A stretch of DNA of 64,000 bases from Carbonactinospora thermoautotrophica (GCF_001543895.1 NZ_JYIJ01000019.1:186001-250000), one strand, 5' to 3'. Positions 44,261 to 53,678 are shown, numbered from the stretch's first letter. Translations and numbers: made by a program. The notes: a model not told the origin generated them from the letters alone.

Positions 44261-45969
44261 CCTTCCGGGAGCTGCGGGAGATCCGGCCCGAGGCGTTCGA
44301 GACGGCGGCCGCGTCGTGGCGTGCGCTGGTCCAGGCGGTCCGCGCGCACGCGACCGGCCTGGGCCGGCACACCGGGTCGCTGGCCGGGGCGTGGGAAGGC
44401 CCGGCGTACCAGGCGGCGACCGCCCACCTGGCCGGCCAGCAGCGCGACCTGGCGGGCGACGCCGACCGGATGGCCGAGGTCGCCGAGATCCTGACCGCGC
44501 ACGCCGCCCGCCTCGCCGAGGCCAAGGCCGAGCTGCAGGCGGCCCTCCACCTGGCCGAGGGCCTGCCGCTGCGGGTCGGCGAGGACGGCTCGGTCACGTA
44601 CCTGCCCACGTTCGGGACGGCGGACGCGGCGGTGCTGGCGGAGCGGGCGCAGCGGGTGGCCGCCGGCATCCAGGCCGCGGTGGCGCTGGCGCAGGCCGCC
44701 GATGCCGAGACGAGCGCGCGGCTCGCCGCCTGCCTGCCGGCCGCGGTGGCCGTGGCCGTCCCGCAGTCCGCGGTGCTGGTGCGGCGCGACCAGGTACCCG
44801 CCCAGGGCACCGACCCCAGGCAGGTCAAGGCGTGGTGGGACTCCCTCACCCCGGAGCAGCGCCGGTACGTGATCGACCACTACCCGGAGCTGGTCGGCGG
44901 CCTCGACGGCATCCCCTGCCTGGTCCGCGACGAGGCCAACCGGGCGGTGCTGGCCCGGGAGAAGCAGCGCCTGGAGCAGCGCAGGCGCGACCTGGAGGCC
45001 AAGGGAGCGACCCGCTCGGACGCGGAGAACGCCGAGCTGGCGGACATCAACGACAAGCTCAAGGGCGTGTACAAGATCGAGGAGCGGCTCAACGCCACCA
45101 GGCCGGACCTGCCGCCGGCGTACCTGCTCGGCTTCGACACCGAGGGCCGGGGCCACGCGATCGTGGCCGTGGGCAACCCGGACACCGCCGACAACGTGGT
45201 CACCTACGTGCCGGGCACGAACGGCCGGCTGGGCAAGATCGGCAACGACATTCCGCGCGCGGACGCGATGGTCAGGGCTGCCCGAGACGCTGATCCGTCC
45301 AAGACGACCGCGGCGATCGTGTGGCTGGACTACGACGCGCCGCAGGCCGTCGTGAACCCGAAGGATCCTGGTGAGGACGCGACCAACCCGAAGCACGCGC
45401 TGAACGCCCGGGATTCCCTGGACCGGTTCCAGGACGGGCTGCGGGTCACCCACGAGGGTCCGCGTTCGCACAACACCGTGCTGGGGCACAGCTACGGCTC
45501 CACGGTTGTCGGGTTCACCGCACGCGACCGCGGTTTGAACGCCGATGATGTGATCTTCGTCGGGAGCCCGGGCGTCGGGGTGGACCGGGCGGCCGGTCTG
45601 GGGATCAGCCCGCAGCACGTGTGGTCCAGCACCGCCAAGAACGACCCGATCCAGTACAGCCCGTCGAAGGACCCACTGGAGTGGTTCGACGGCAGGGACG
45701 ACCTGATCCACGGCGCCAACCCGAGCAGTCCGGAATTCGGCGGAAGAGTCTTCGAGAGCGACCCCGGCACGCCGTTGGTCGAGTGGGATTGGCGCGGCCT
45801 CGGGGAGCCCAGCCCGAGCAAGATCAACCCGGAGGGAGCGCACTCCGAGTACTGGGAGCAGAACTCCACGTCGCTGAAGAACATCGGTCGGATCGTGGCC
45901 GGCAAGGAGCCGTCGCGGCCAGGGGATGAGCGACCGGCGGAGCAGCCGCAGGAGGGGGTCGACTGGTGA
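44257..45969 (+). CDS. DUF1023 alpha/beta-hydrolase with WXG-like N-terminus
   Basis: The 570-residue protein has a helical N-terminal part (about 1-165, LREIRPEAFETAAASWRALV and GSLAGAWEGPAYQAATAHLA) of type VII substrate kind and a DUF1023 hydrolase part (about 215-510). The nucleophile elbow is TVLGHSYGSTVVG (Ser412), followed by FVGSPGVGV. It is a probable exported esterase or lipase. The EspC-like gene before and the lipoprotein after overlap it, which suggests a three-gene cassette. The start is GTG 44257, or GTG 44254. Confidence 0.85.
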   Translation: MTFRELREIRPEAFETAAASWRALVQAVRAHATGLGRHTGSLAGAWEGPAYQAATAHLAGQQRDLAGDADRMAEVAEILTAHAARLAEAKAELQAALHLAEGLPLRVGEDGSVTYLPTFGTADAAVLAERAQRVAAGIQAAVALAQAADAETSARLAACLPAAVAVAVPQSAVLVRRDQVPAQGTDPRQVKAWWDSLTPEQRRYVIDHYPELVGGLDGIPCLVRDEANRAVLAREKQRLEQRRRDLEAKGATRSDAENAELADINDKLKGVYKIEERLNATRPDLPPAYLLGFDTEGRGHAIVAVGNPDTADNVVTYVPGTNGRLGKIGNDIPRADAMVRAARDADPSKTTAAIVWLDYDAPQAVVNPKDPGEDATNPKHALNARDSLDRFQDGLRVTHEGPRSHNTVLGHSYGSTVVGFTARDRGLNADDVIFVGSPGVGVDRAAGLGISPQHVWSSTAKNDPIQYSPSKDPLEWFDGRDDLIHGANPSSPEFGGRVFESDPGTPLVEWDWRGLGEPSPSKINPEGAHSEYWEQNSTSLKNIGRIVAGKEPSRPGDERPAEQPQEGVDW

Positions 45970-46502
45970 TACACGTCACCCGCGTACGACGTCAGCTCGT
46001 CCTGGCGTGCGTTGCCGTCCTGGCCCTGTGCGGTCTGCTCACCGCCTGCGGGTTCGCCGAGCTGGACAGGAGGTTTATGAAGCCGACCATGACCGAGGAG
46101 CAGGCCGCCCAGCGCGCTGAGGAGCACATCCGCAGGGCGGTCTCCGTGCTCCCCCCGACCGCGCGGCTTGAGAATCCGTTCTTCAACACCATGCCCTGCG
46201 CCGACGCGACCGTCCCCGGCCCCGAAGGGCGGGTCAGCGTCGCCCGGACCTACTGGCTACGTGGGCTGCCGAAGGAGAACAACCGGGCCTACTTCGACAC
46301 GCTGTACGAGTTCTGGACCCGGAACGGCTACCGGGTGCTCTCTGACGACAGGGCCAACCGGGAAAGCATGTACCTGTGGGTCGAGCACACCGGGGATTCC
46401 TTCCGGCTGTCCATCCAGAGCAACGACTACGGTGACCTCTCGATCGGCGCTGACTCGCCCTGCATCTGGCCGAAGGGGACGCCCGAGCCCGAGGAGCCGT
46501 AG
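45966..46502 (+). CDS. Lipoprotein partner of the DUF1023 hydrolase
   Basis: The 178-residue precursor has a signal peptide ending in the lipobox LLTAC. The mature part contains TARLENPFFNTMPCADATVP and ends DSPCIWPKGTPEPEEP, with two Cys that may form a disulphide. It overlaps the hydrolase gene by four bases (GTGA). Its position makes it a candidate immunity protein or surface partner for the hydrolase; this is inference from context. No family is recognised beyond similar lipoproteins beside DUF1023 genes. Confidence 0.7.
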   Translation: MIHVTRVRRQLVLACVAVLALCGLLTACGFAELDRRFMKPTMTEEQAAQRAEEHIRRAVSVLPPTARLENPFFNTMPCADATVPGPEGRVSVARTYWLRGLPKENNRAYFDTLYEFWTRNGYRVLSDDRANRESMYLWVEHTGDSFRLSIQSNDYGDLSIGADSPCIWPKGTPEPEEP

Positions 46503-46652
46503 CCGGGGGCTCTTCCCGCACGTACATTTGACGTCGGCGGCGCCTTCCCGGAGACTGCTTCGGCCCGGGTTCGGCCCTCCGTGTCGGGACCGCTACTCCC
46601 GGTACGGCATCCGCTTCTTGGCTCGCCGACGATCCGAAACGTACTGACGCAC

Positions 46653-48386
46653 GTGACCAATCAAGGTGTGGAGCGCAGACGGCGCCGGACCTGGGTGCCG
46701 CGCCTCGCAGGGCTGGCCTGCTACCTGATCGGGTTCATGGACATCGCGGGCGCGATCTTCCACCGCTTCCGCGCCCACGTGCACCCCCTGGCCCAAGTCG
46801 TGCCCGGGGTGGTCACGAGTGCCGCGGCGGCCGGCACGATCATCGCGGGCGTCCTGCTGCTGTTGCTCGCCAAGGCGCTGCGTCGCCGCAAGCGCCGGGC
46901 CTGGCGGGCGGTGGTGGCGCTGCTGGCGTTGAGCGTCGTCCTGCACGTCGTCCGGGGGCAGGGCCTGATCGACGCCCTGGTGTCCGGGATCCTGCTGGCG
47001 ATCCTGATCAAGAACCGCAAGGAGTTCTACGCGCTCGGCGACCCGCGCACCCGCTGGCGGGCGGTCGGCGTGTTCGTCCTGCTGTCCGCCGTGAGCGTGC
47101 TGCTCGGGCTGGTGATCGTGGCCGCCGCTCACCCGCCGGTCACGGCCACCTTCCAGGCGCGTGTCGAGCACGTGCTGTACGGATTGGTCGGGTTCCCCGG
47201 GCCGCTGGACTTCCGCACCGAGCGCGGCGACCACTTCGTCGCGATCACGCTCTTCGGCCTCGGCCTGCTCACCGCGGTCACCACCGCGTACCTGGCGCTG
47301 CGCCCGGCCGAGCCGCGCCCCTACCTCACCCCCGAGGACGAGGAACGCGTGCGGAAGCTGCTGGCCACCCCGCACGGGGCGCACGACTCGCTGGGGTACT
47401 TCGCGCTGCGCCACGACAAGAGCGTGATCTGGTCGCCGACCGGCAAGTCCTGCGTGGCGTACCGGGTGGTGTCCGGGGTCATGCTGGCGTCCGGTGACCC
47501 GCTGGGCGACTACGAGGCGTGGCCGGGGGCGATCCAGCGGTTCATGCAGGAGGCCGACCGGCACGCCTGGGTGCCGGCGGTGATGGGGTGCAGCGAGCTG
47601 GGCGGCGAGATCTGGTGCCGGGAGGCCGGGCTGGACGCGCTGGAGCTCGGCGACGAGGCAGTCGTCGACGTGACCGCGTTCTCGCTACAGGGCCGGTCCA
47701 TGCGCAACGTGCGCCAGATGGTGAACCGCATCGAGCGGCAGGGCTACTCCTGCCAGATGCGGCGGGTCCGGGAGATCCCGCCCGAGGAGCGAGCCGAGCT
47801 CGCCCGGCTGGCCGACTCCTGGCGCAGCGGGGAGACCGAGCGTGGTTTCTCCATGGCGCTCGGCCGCATCGGCGGCGCGACGGACGGCGAGTGCGTCGTG
47901 GTGACCGCCTGCAAGGACGGTGCGGTCCGCGGGCTGCTCCAGTTCGTGCCATGGGGGCCGGACGGCCTCTCGCTCGACCTGATGCGCCGCGACCGCGACG
48001 CCGACCCGGGCGTGAACGAGCTGATGATCGTCCACGCGCTGCGCGAGGCCTCCTCGCTCGGCGTCCGGCGGATCTCGCTGAACTTCGCGGTGTTCCGGTC
48101 CGCGCTGGCCCGCGGAGAACGGCTCGGCGCCTGGCCGCTGCTGCGGCTCTGCCGCAAGATCCTGCTGTTCCTGTCCCGCTGGTTCCAGATCGAGTCGCTG
48201 TACAAGTTCAACGCCAAGTTCCAGCCGGCCTGGCAGCCGCGGTACCTGGTGTACCCCTCCGCGGGTGACTTGCCCCGGATCGTGCTCGCGATCCTGGAGG
48301 CCGAAGCGTTCCTGGTGCCGCCGAAGCCCTGGCGTCGCCGGGCGCGCCCCCGGGTGGAGCGCGAGCCGGTGCCGGCCCACCCCTGA
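46653..48386 (+). CDS. MprF-like membrane protein with aminoacyl-phosphatidylglycerol synthase domain
   Basis: The protein of about 577 residues has an N-terminal membrane part of six or so helices and a C-terminal DUF2156 domain (about 260-570: SLGYFALRHDKSVIWSPTGK, GRSMRNVRQMVNRIERQGYS and RRISLNFAVFRSALARGERL). Such domains add amino acids from tRNA to phosphatidylglycerol and so alter surface charge. Unlike mycobacterial LysX it has no lysyl-tRNA synthetase part. The start is uncertain: GTG 46653 has no clear ribosome site, and an upstream GTG at 46581 would add 24 atypical residues. Confidence 0.85.
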   Translation: MTNQGVERRRRRTWVPRLAGLACYLIGFMDIAGAIFHRFRAHVHPLAQVVPGVVTSAAAAGTIIAGVLLLLLAKALRRRKRRAWRAVVALLALSVVLHVVRGQGLIDALVSGILLAILIKNRKEFYALGDPRTRWRAVGVFVLLSAVSVLLGLVIVAAAHPPVTATFQARVEHVLYGLVGFPGPLDFRTERGDHFVAITLFGLGLLTAVTTAYLALRPAEPRPYLTPEDEERVRKLLATPHGAHDSLGYFALRHDKSVIWSPTGKSCVAYRVVSGVMLASGDPLGDYEAWPGAIQRFMQEADRHAWVPAVMGCSELGGEIWCREAGLDALELGDEAVVDVTAFSLQGRSMRNVRQMVNRIERQGYSCQMRRVREIPPEERAELARLADSWRSGETERGFSMALGRIGGATDGECVVVTACKDGAVRGLLQFVPWGPDGLSLDLMRRDRDADPGVNELMIVHALREASSLGVRRISLNFAVFRSALARGERLGAWPLLRLCRKILLFLSRWFQIESLYKFNAKFQPAWQPRYLVYPSAGDLPRIVLAILEAEAFLVPPKPWRRRARPRVEREPVPAHP

Positions 48387-48420
48387 CCAGGGCTGTGCGT
48401 CGTCCGGGTGGCAGGAGCCT

Positions 48421-48426
48421 TACGCT
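48421..48426 (+). promoter_or_regulatory. -10 box of a leaderless promoter for folP
   Basis: TACGCT ends six bases before ATG 48433. It gives the downstream folate genes their own promoter after the type VII block. Confidence 0.5.
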
Positions 48427-48432
48427 GGCCGC

Positions 48433-49308
48433 ATGACCCCGACCCCGCACGCACGTCCCCTGCCCACAGCCGAGGTCCGCGGGCTGCCCAACCCGGGGCG
48501 CTGTCTCGTCATGGGGGTGGTCAACGTGACACCCGACTCCTTCTCGGACGGTGGCCGGTACTTCCGCGTCCACGACGCGGTCGCCCACGGGTTCGAGTTG
48601 CACCGGCAGGGCGCCGACATCATCGACGTGGGCGGTGAGTCCACCCGGCCCGGCGCCTCCCGCGTGGACGAGGAGGAGGAGCTGCGCCGCGTCATCCCGG
48701 TCATCCGGGAGCTGACCGCCGACGGCCTGCTGGTCAGCGTGGACACCATGCGCGCCCGCGTCGCCGAGCGCGCGCTGGAGGTGGGCGCCTGTCTCGTCAA
48801 CGACGTGAGCGGCGGGCTGGCCGACCCGGATATGGCCGCGCTGATCGCCGAGGCGAAGATCCCGTACGTGGTCATGCACTGGCGTGGCCACAGCACGCAC
48901 ATGCAGCAGCGTGCCCACTACGACGACGTGGTTGCCGAGGTGCGCGCCGAGCTGGAGGCCCGCATCGACGCGGTGCTGCGGGCGGGGGCCGAGCCGGACC
49001 AGATCGTGGTCGACCCGGGCCTGGGCTTCGCCAAGCTGCCCGAGCACAACTGGACGCTCCTCAAGCACCTGGACGCGTTCCAGGCGATCGGCCGCCCGGT
49101 GCTGATCGGCGCGTCCCGCAAGCGCTTCCTGGCCAAGCTGCTCGCCGCCGAGGACGGCACCCCGCGCCCGTTCGATCAGTGCGACGACGCCACCACGGCG
49201 GTCACCGCCCTGGCCGCCGCCGCCGGCGCCTGGTGCGTGCGCGTCCACGACGTACGGCCGTCGGTCGACGCGGTTCGGGTGGCCGCTGCCTGGCAGGCCG
49301 CGCCCTGA
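48433..49308 (+). CDS. folP: Dihydropteroate synthase
   Basis: The enzyme joins para-aminobenzoate to the pterin diphosphate. The 291-residue TIM barrel has VMGVVNVTPDSFSDGGRYF, DIIDVGGESTRPGASRVDEE, VSVDTMRARVAERALEVG, LVNDVSGGLAD, VVMHWRGHSTHM, DPGLGFAKLPEHNW and GASRKRFL, the complete active-site set. RVHDVRPSVDAVRV closes the barrel. The ATG agrees with the leaderless promoter. Confidence 0.94.
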   Translation: MTPTPHARPLPTAEVRGLPNPGRCLVMGVVNVTPDSFSDGGRYFRVHDAVAHGFELHRQGADIIDVGGESTRPGASRVDEEEELRRVIPVIRELTADGLLVSVDTMRARVAERALEVGACLVNDVSGGLADPDMAALIAEAKIPYVVMHWRGHSTHMQQRAHYDDVVAEVRAELEARIDAVLRAGAEPDQIVVDPGLGFAKLPEHNWTLLKHLDAFQAIGRPVLIGASRKRFLAKLLAAEDGTPRPFDQCDDATTAVTALAAAAGAWCVRVHDVRPSVDAVRVAAAWQAAP

Positions 49309-49320
49309 GACACTCGACAG

Positions 49321-49770
49321 ATGTCCGACGTTGGGATGTCCGACGGTGAGATGACCGACCCGCGGCAGGTCGAGGCCGTCAACACCGCCTTCTACCAGGC
49401 CGTGGAGCGCGGCGACCTGGACACGCTCGGCAGCATCTGGGTCGACGCGCCGTACGCGGACAGCGCGCTGTGCGTCCACCCCGGCTGGCTGCCGCTGCGC
49501 GGCCGGGACGAGATCCTGCGCTCCTGGGCCCTGATCATGGCCAACTCGCCGTACATCCAGTTCTTCCTGACCGACCTCACCGTCGAGGTGACCGGCGAGC
49601 TGGCGGTCGTGACGTGCAACGAGAACATCCTCACCGCGGTGGGTCACGAGGCCGACGCGACGGGCCTGGCGGGCGGCCGGGCCGTCACCACCAACATCTT
49701 CCGCCGCGCGCCGGACGGTTGGCGGCTGTGGATACACCACGCCTCACCGGTGCTGGGCCCGGAGGAGTAG
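49321..49770 (+). CDS. NTF2/SnoaL-like protein
   Basis: The 149-residue protein has the cone-shaped NTF2-like fold pattern: an N-terminal helix (VEAVNTAFYQAVERGDLDTL), then SALCVHPGWLPLRGRDEILR and strands ending FRRAPDGWRLWIHHASPVLG. It starts 12 bp after folP and ahead of folB, a position often kept in actinobacterial folate clusters. The ligand is unknown. Three ATG codons within 11 codons make the exact start uncertain. Confidence 0.8.
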   Translation: MSDVGMSDGEMTDPRQVEAVNTAFYQAVERGDLDTLGSIWVDAPYADSALCVHPGWLPLRGRDEILRSWALIMANSPYIQFFLTDLTVEVTGELAVVTCNENILTAVGHEADATGLAGGRAVTTNIFRRAPDGWRLWIHHASPVLGPEE

Positions 49771-49840
49771 GGGCGAGAGTGATCCCCGGTGGGTAGATTT
49801 CGAGACGATGCCGTGGCCCTGCGGGAGGAGGGAGCCGTAC

Positions 49841-50203
49841 ATGACCGACCGTGTCGCGCTGCGGGGACTTCGAGGCCGCGGCTACCACGGGGTGTTCGAC
49901 CGGGAACGTCAGGAGGGCCAGACGTTCATCGTCGACGTGGTGCTCGGCATGGACACCCGGAAGGCCGCGATGAGCGATGACCTGGCCGACACGGCGGACT
50001 ACGGCGCGATCGCCCGCCGGGTGGTCGAGGTCGTCGAGGGCGAGCCGGTGAACCTGATCGAGACCCTGGCCCAGCGCATCGCGGACGTCTGCCTGGCTGA
50101 GCCGGTCGTCGAGGAGGTGGAGGTGACCGTGCACAAGCCGGACGCGCCGATACCGGTCCGCTTCGACGACGTGACCGTGACGATCGTGCGGAGCCGCTCG
50201 TGA
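49841..50203 (+). CDS. folB: Dihydroneopterin aldolase
   Basis: The 120-residue enzyme turns dihydroneopterin into hydroxymethyl-dihydropterin. GLRGRGYHGVFDRERQEGQT, DDLADTADYGAIARRVVEVV and NLIETLAQRIADVCL are family segments; HKPDAPIPVRFDDV holds the C-terminal Lys-Pro motif. ATG 49841 follows GGGAGGAGGG. The stop overlaps folK (GTGA). Confidence 0.93.
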   Translation: MTDRVALRGLRGRGYHGVFDRERQEGQTFIVDVVLGMDTRKAAMSDDLADTADYGAIARRVVEVVEGEPVNLIETLAQRIADVCLAEPVVEEVEVTVHKPDAPIPVRFDDVTVTIVRSRS

Positions 50204-50739
50204 CCGAGAACGTGCTAGGCGTCGCCGCACCGCGCCGCCCGCGGCGCGCCGTGCTCAGCCTCGGCAGCAACCTGGGTGAACGCCTCGACCAGCTCCAGGC
50301 GGCCGTGGACGCCCTGGCCGACGCGCCCGGCGTGCGGGTCGTGGCGGTCTCGCCCGTGTACGAGACCGAACCCGTAGGCGGCCCGGGACAGCCGGAGTAC
50401 CTGAACGCGGTGGTGGTCGTCGAGACCACCCTGCCGCCGCGCCTGCTCCTGGAACACGGCCAAGCGATCGAGGAGGCGTTGCGCCGGGTCCGCACCGAAC
50501 GCTGGGGACCGCGCACGATAGACGTCGACCTGGTGACGTACGAGGACGAGACCAGCGACGACCCGGAGCTGACGCTGCCTCATCCGCGCGCGCACGAGCG
50601 GGCTTTCGTGCTGGCACCCTGGTACGACGTCGACCCCGCCGCCGTGCTGCCCGGGCACGGGCCGGTCGCCCGGTTGCTCGACGCGGTCCGCGGACAGGGC
50701 GTGCGCCGCACCGATCTGCAGTTGAGGATGCCGGAGTGA
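50200..50739 (+). CDS. folK: Hydroxymethyldihydropterin pyrophosphokinase
   Basis: The enzyme makes the pterin diphosphate used by FolP. The 179 residues include AVLSLGSNLGERLDQLQAAV, VSPVYETEPVGGPGQPEYLN, RWGPRTIDVDLVTY and LTLPHPRAHERAFVLAPW. It overlaps folB and the DUF3180 gene at both ends by four bases. Confidence 0.94.
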   Translation: MTENVLGVAAPRRPRRAVLSLGSNLGERLDQLQAAVDALADAPGVRVVAVSPVYETEPVGGPGQPEYLNAVVVVETTLPPRLLLEHGQAIEEALRRVRTERWGPRTIDVDLVTYEDETSDDPELTLPHPRAHERAFVLAPWYDVDPAAVLPGHGPVARLLDAVRGQGVRRTDLQLRMPE

Positions 50740-51242
50740 GACCTACCCGCCTGAGCGTGCTGCTCGGTCTCGCCCTCGCCGTTCTGGTGGTCTCGGTCGG
50801 CATCACGCGAGCACTGGACGCGTACGGCCTGCTGCCCATCGTCCCCAGATCCGCGCCGGTCACGTTGCTGTTCCTGGCCACGGTCGTGCTCGGGGCCGGC
50901 GTGTCGTTCCGGAGCCGGTTGCGCCAGCTGCGGGAGCGCGTCCCCGGCGCCCGGCCGGTCAACCCGCTCATGGCCGCCCGCGCGGCCGTGCTCGCCAAGG
51001 CCAGCTCGCTGGTCGGGGCGGTGGTCGCCGGCTGGTACGGCGGGTACGCGCTCCACCTGCTCACCGACCTGCAGGCGGCCGGCCGCCGGGAGCAGGCCGT
51101 CATCTGCGCCATCTCCGCGGCGAGCGCCCTCCTGCTCGTGGCCGCGGCGCTGTTCCTGGAGCGCGTGCTGCGCCTGCCGCCCACCCCGCCGGAGGAGCTG
51201 GAGGAGGACCAGGAACCCGAACCGCCGATCCCTCATCCGTGA
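50736..51242 (+). CDS. DUF3180 membrane protein
   Basis: The 168-residue protein has four membrane helices (LSVLLGLALAVLVVSVGITR; APVTLLFLATVVLGAGVSF; VLAKASSLVGAVVAGWYGGY; SAASALLLVAAALFLERVL) and an acidic C-terminus. VNPLMAARAAVLAKASSLVG is the conserved centre. DUF3180 regularly follows folK in actinobacteria, but its function is not known. Confidence 0.85.
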   Translation: MRPTRLSVLLGLALAVLVVSVGITRALDAYGLLPIVPRSAPVTLLFLATVVLGAGVSFRSRLRQLRERVPGARPVNPLMAARAAVLAKASSLVGAVVAGWYGGYALHLLTDLQAAGRREQAVICAISAASALLLVAAALFLERVLRLPPTPPEELEEDQEPEPPIPHP

Positions 51243-51373
51243 ATCAGCGAGTCACGGTCATCGCGCCGCCCGCGTGTACACGGAGAGTACTGCCCGGATG
51301 ACGTAACGCGACATCATCGTGGCGTGATCCCGCTGTGCGGCGTGCCGGGGTGGGGAAATGCGCCTGATCGCGT

Positions 51374-51379
51374 TACCGT
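51374..51379 (+). promoter_or_regulatory. -10 box of a leaderless promoter
   Basis: TACCGT ends seven bases before ATG 51387; no ribosome site is seen. Confidence 0.45.
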
Positions 51380-51386
51380 CCCTGTT

Positions 51387-52364
51387 ATGCCTCGTGGACG
51401 CCACCGCCAGAAGCCGTCGTTGCGGATGTCGCTACCCGTGGTCGTGCTCTGCGCTGTCGCCGCCTGCGGAGTCGCGTTGGCGCTCGTCGGGGACGAGCGG
51501 CTGCTACGCGGTTCCGTCGCCGCGCTCTTCGCGCTGAACGCGCTCGTCGTGCTGCTCATCCTCGGGCGGGGACGGGCGCTGCGCCGCGACCTCACCCGGG
51601 AAGCCTCCGCCCGGCGCACCGAGACCGTGAAACTCCGGGAGAGCGTCACCAAGCTGCGGGAGAGCGTCGCCGCCACCCAGAAGACGGTCGAAGGGCTCCA
51701 CGGGCAGGTGATCCGGCTCGGTGCCGGGTTCAACGGGCTCCAGGCGCACCCCGAACTGTGGGCCGAGCTCCAGGGGTGGGTGCGGGCGCAGTCGCAGGCC
51801 GAGCAGGAGAAGCTGCGGGCTGAGCTGCACGCGATGCTGGCCGAGCAGCTCGAGGCGCACCGGGCGGCGCTGGTCGTGGCGCTCAGCGAGCGGTCCCGGC
51901 GCCCGGACCTGACGGCCGGCGCCTTCGAGAAGGCGATCGCCGTGCTCGACTCGCTGGGCCGGCGCCAGCCGGCCGCCGAGCCGCCGGCCGCCGCTGAGCC
52001 GCCGGCCGCCGCTGAGCCGCCGGCTACCGCTGAGCCGCCGGCTACCGCTGAGCCGCCGACCGCCGGCGACACCACGCCGCAGCCCGAAGCGACTCCCGCG
52101 GGCGAGGCGGCCCGAGCCGATTCCGCCGAGGAGCCGCGGACGCCCGGACCGGTGCGCGCCGAGCCGGCCCGGCAGCAGGGCCGACCGGCCGCGCCGGCCG
52201 CATTCGTGCCGGTGGCTCGGGTCGCCGAGTCCCCCGCGCCTGCCACGACCGCCCCGAAGGCCCGGCCCGCGGTCGAGGACGCCTCGGACGAGCTGGTCGA
52301 CCTGACCGTCCACGACGACACGCAGCCGCTGCGCCTGACCGAGCTACGCCGGCAGCGCGCGTAG
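51387..52364 (+). CDS. Membrane-anchored coiled-coil protein with AEPP repeats
   Basis: The 325-residue protein has two N-terminal membrane helices (SLPVVVLCAVAACGVALALV; LFALNALVVLLILGRG), a coiled-coil segment (about 70-170: KLRESVTKLRESVAATQKTV, EKLRAELHAMLAEQLEAHRA), and a Pro/Ala/Glu-rich tail with the repeat PPAAAE/PPATAE. It ends DLTVHDDTQPLRLTELRRQR. No enzyme domain is present. A structural or scaffold role is possible. It converges on nuoD with 57 bp between the stops. Confidence 0.6.
   Translation: MPRGRHRQKPSLRMSLPVVVLCAVAACGVALALVGDERLLRGSVAALFALNALVVLLILGRGRALRRDLTREASARRTETVKLRESVTKLRESVAATQKTVEGLHGQVIRLGAGFNGLQAHPELWAELQGWVRAQSQAEQEKLRAELHAMLAEQLEAHRAALVVALSERSRRPDLTAGAFEKAIAVLDSLGRRQPAAEPPAAAEPPAAAEPPATAEPPATAEPPTAGDTTPQPEATPAGEAARADSAEEPRTPGPVRAEPARQQGRPAAPAAFVPVARVAESPAPATTAPKARPAVEDASDELVDLTVHDDTQPLRLTELRRQRA
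51972..52056 (+). repeat. Tandem 18-bp repeats coding PP(A/T)AAE-type units
   Basis: About four and a half units of GCCGCCGCTGAGCCGCCG or its GCTACC variant follow each other. They encode the AEPP tail of the coiled-coil protein, and their number may vary between strains. Confidence 0.75.
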
Positions 52365-52421
52365 GCGGGAGTCTCCCGTTCCAGTCGTCGCCCGCGAGGA
52401 GGGCCGGGCCCGGGGTGGCGG

Positions 52422-53597
52422 TCACTTGTCGATGTCGCCGACCACGAAGAACATCGATCCCAGGATCGCGATCATGTCGGCGATCAGGGTTCCCGGCAGC
52501 AGTTCGGTGAGCACCTGGATGTTGTTGTACGAGGCGGAGCGCAGCTTGAGCCGCCAGGGTGTCTTGTCGCCGCGCGACACCAGGTAGTACCCGTTGAGCC
52601 CGAGCGGGTTCTCCGTCCACGCGTACGTGTGTCCCTCCGGCGCCTTGAGCACCTTGGGCAGGCGCAGGTTGATCGGGCCGGGCGGCAGCTCGGCCAGCCG
52701 GTCCAGGCAGGCGTCGGCCAGGTCGAGGGAGACGTGCACCTGCTCGAGCAGGCACTCGAAGCGGGCCAGGCAGTCGCCTTCGCTGCGGGTCACGACCCGC
52801 AGCACATCGGCCAGCTCGCCGTACGCCAGGTACGGCTCGTCCCGCCGCAGGTCGAAGTCCACCCCGGAGGCGCGGGCGATCGGGCCGCTCACCCCGTACT
52901 GGAGCACGTGCTCCTTCGACAGCACGCCCACCCCCCGGGTGCGGGCGCGGAAGATCTCGTTGCCCAGGATCAGGTCGTCGAGGTCGCTCATGCGGGCGCG
53001 GACGTTCGCCACCGCCCGGCGGGCGCGGTCGAGCCAGCCGGCCGGCAGGTCCTCCTTGAGGCCGCCGACGCGGTTGAACATGAAGTGCATCCGGCCGCCG
53101 GAGACCTCCTCCATCACCCGCTGGATCTCCTCCCGCTCGCGGAAGGCGTAGAAGATGGGGGTGATCGCGCCCAGCTCCAGCGGGTACGACCCGAGGAACA
53201 TCAGGTGGTTGAGGACGCGGTTGAGCTCGGCCAGCAGGGTACGGACCCACACGGCGCGCTCGGGGACCTCCATGCCGAGCATCCGCTCGACCGCGAGCAC
53301 CACACCCAGCTCGTTGGAGAACGCGCTCAGCCAGTCGTGCCGGTTGGCCAGCATGATGATCTGCCGGTAGTCGCGCGCCTCGAAGAGCTTCTCCGCACCC
53401 CGGTGCATGTACCCGACGACCGGCTCGGCCCGGAGGATCCGCTCGCCGTCCAGGGTGAGGCGCAGCCGCAGGACGCCGTGGGTCGACGGATGCTGCGGGC
53501 CGATGTTCAGCACCATGTCGGCGGTCGGGAGCTGCCCGACCTCCGGGTCGACCAGCCCGCTCGCGCCGGCGCCGACGCTCACCGTCCGTTCGGTCAT
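52422..53597 (-). CDS. nuoD: Orphan NADH-quinone oxidoreductase subunit D
   Basis: The 391-residue protein belongs to the NuoD/49-kDa family of complex I. It has [75 protein letters not shown] and the C-terminal [17 protein letters not shown]. No other nuo gene is present, so it is a second (nuoD2-like) copy or works with subunits coded elsewhere. The final motif is less conserved than in standard NuoD. A MidA-like methyltransferase lies 3.2 kb away. Confidence 0.88.
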   Translation of the reverse strand: MTERTVSVGAGASGLVDPEVGQLPTADMVLNIGPQHPSTHGVLRLRLTLDGERILRAEPVVGYMHRGAEKLFEARDYRQIIMLANRHDWLSAFSNELGVVLAVERMLGMEVPERAVWVRTLLAELNRVLNHLMFLGSYPLELGAITPIFYAFREREEIQRVMEEVSGGRMHFMFNRVGGLKEDLPAGWLDRARRAVANVRARMSDLDDLILGNEIFRARTRGVGVLSKEHVLQYGVSGPIARASGVDFDLRRDEPYLAYGELADVLRVVTRSEGDCLARFECLLEQVHVSLDLADACLDRLAELPPGPINLRLPKVLKAPEGHTYAWTENPLGLNGYYLVSRGDKTPWRLKLRSASYNNIQVLTELLPGTLIADMIAILGSMFFVVGDIDK

Positions 53598-53672
53598 GAG
53601 CCGAGTCTAGGCCGCTCCGCTCGCGCGTTACGGACACGGCCGAGAGATCAGGCCGTCACCCCGCCGAGGGGC

Positions 53673-53678
53673 TAGCCT
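53673..53678 (+). promoter_or_regulatory. -10 box of a leaderless promoter for the first PH-domain gene
   Basis: TAGCCT ends seven bases before the first ATG (53686) of the 12-bp repeat array. This supports use of the first ATG. Confidence 0.5.
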
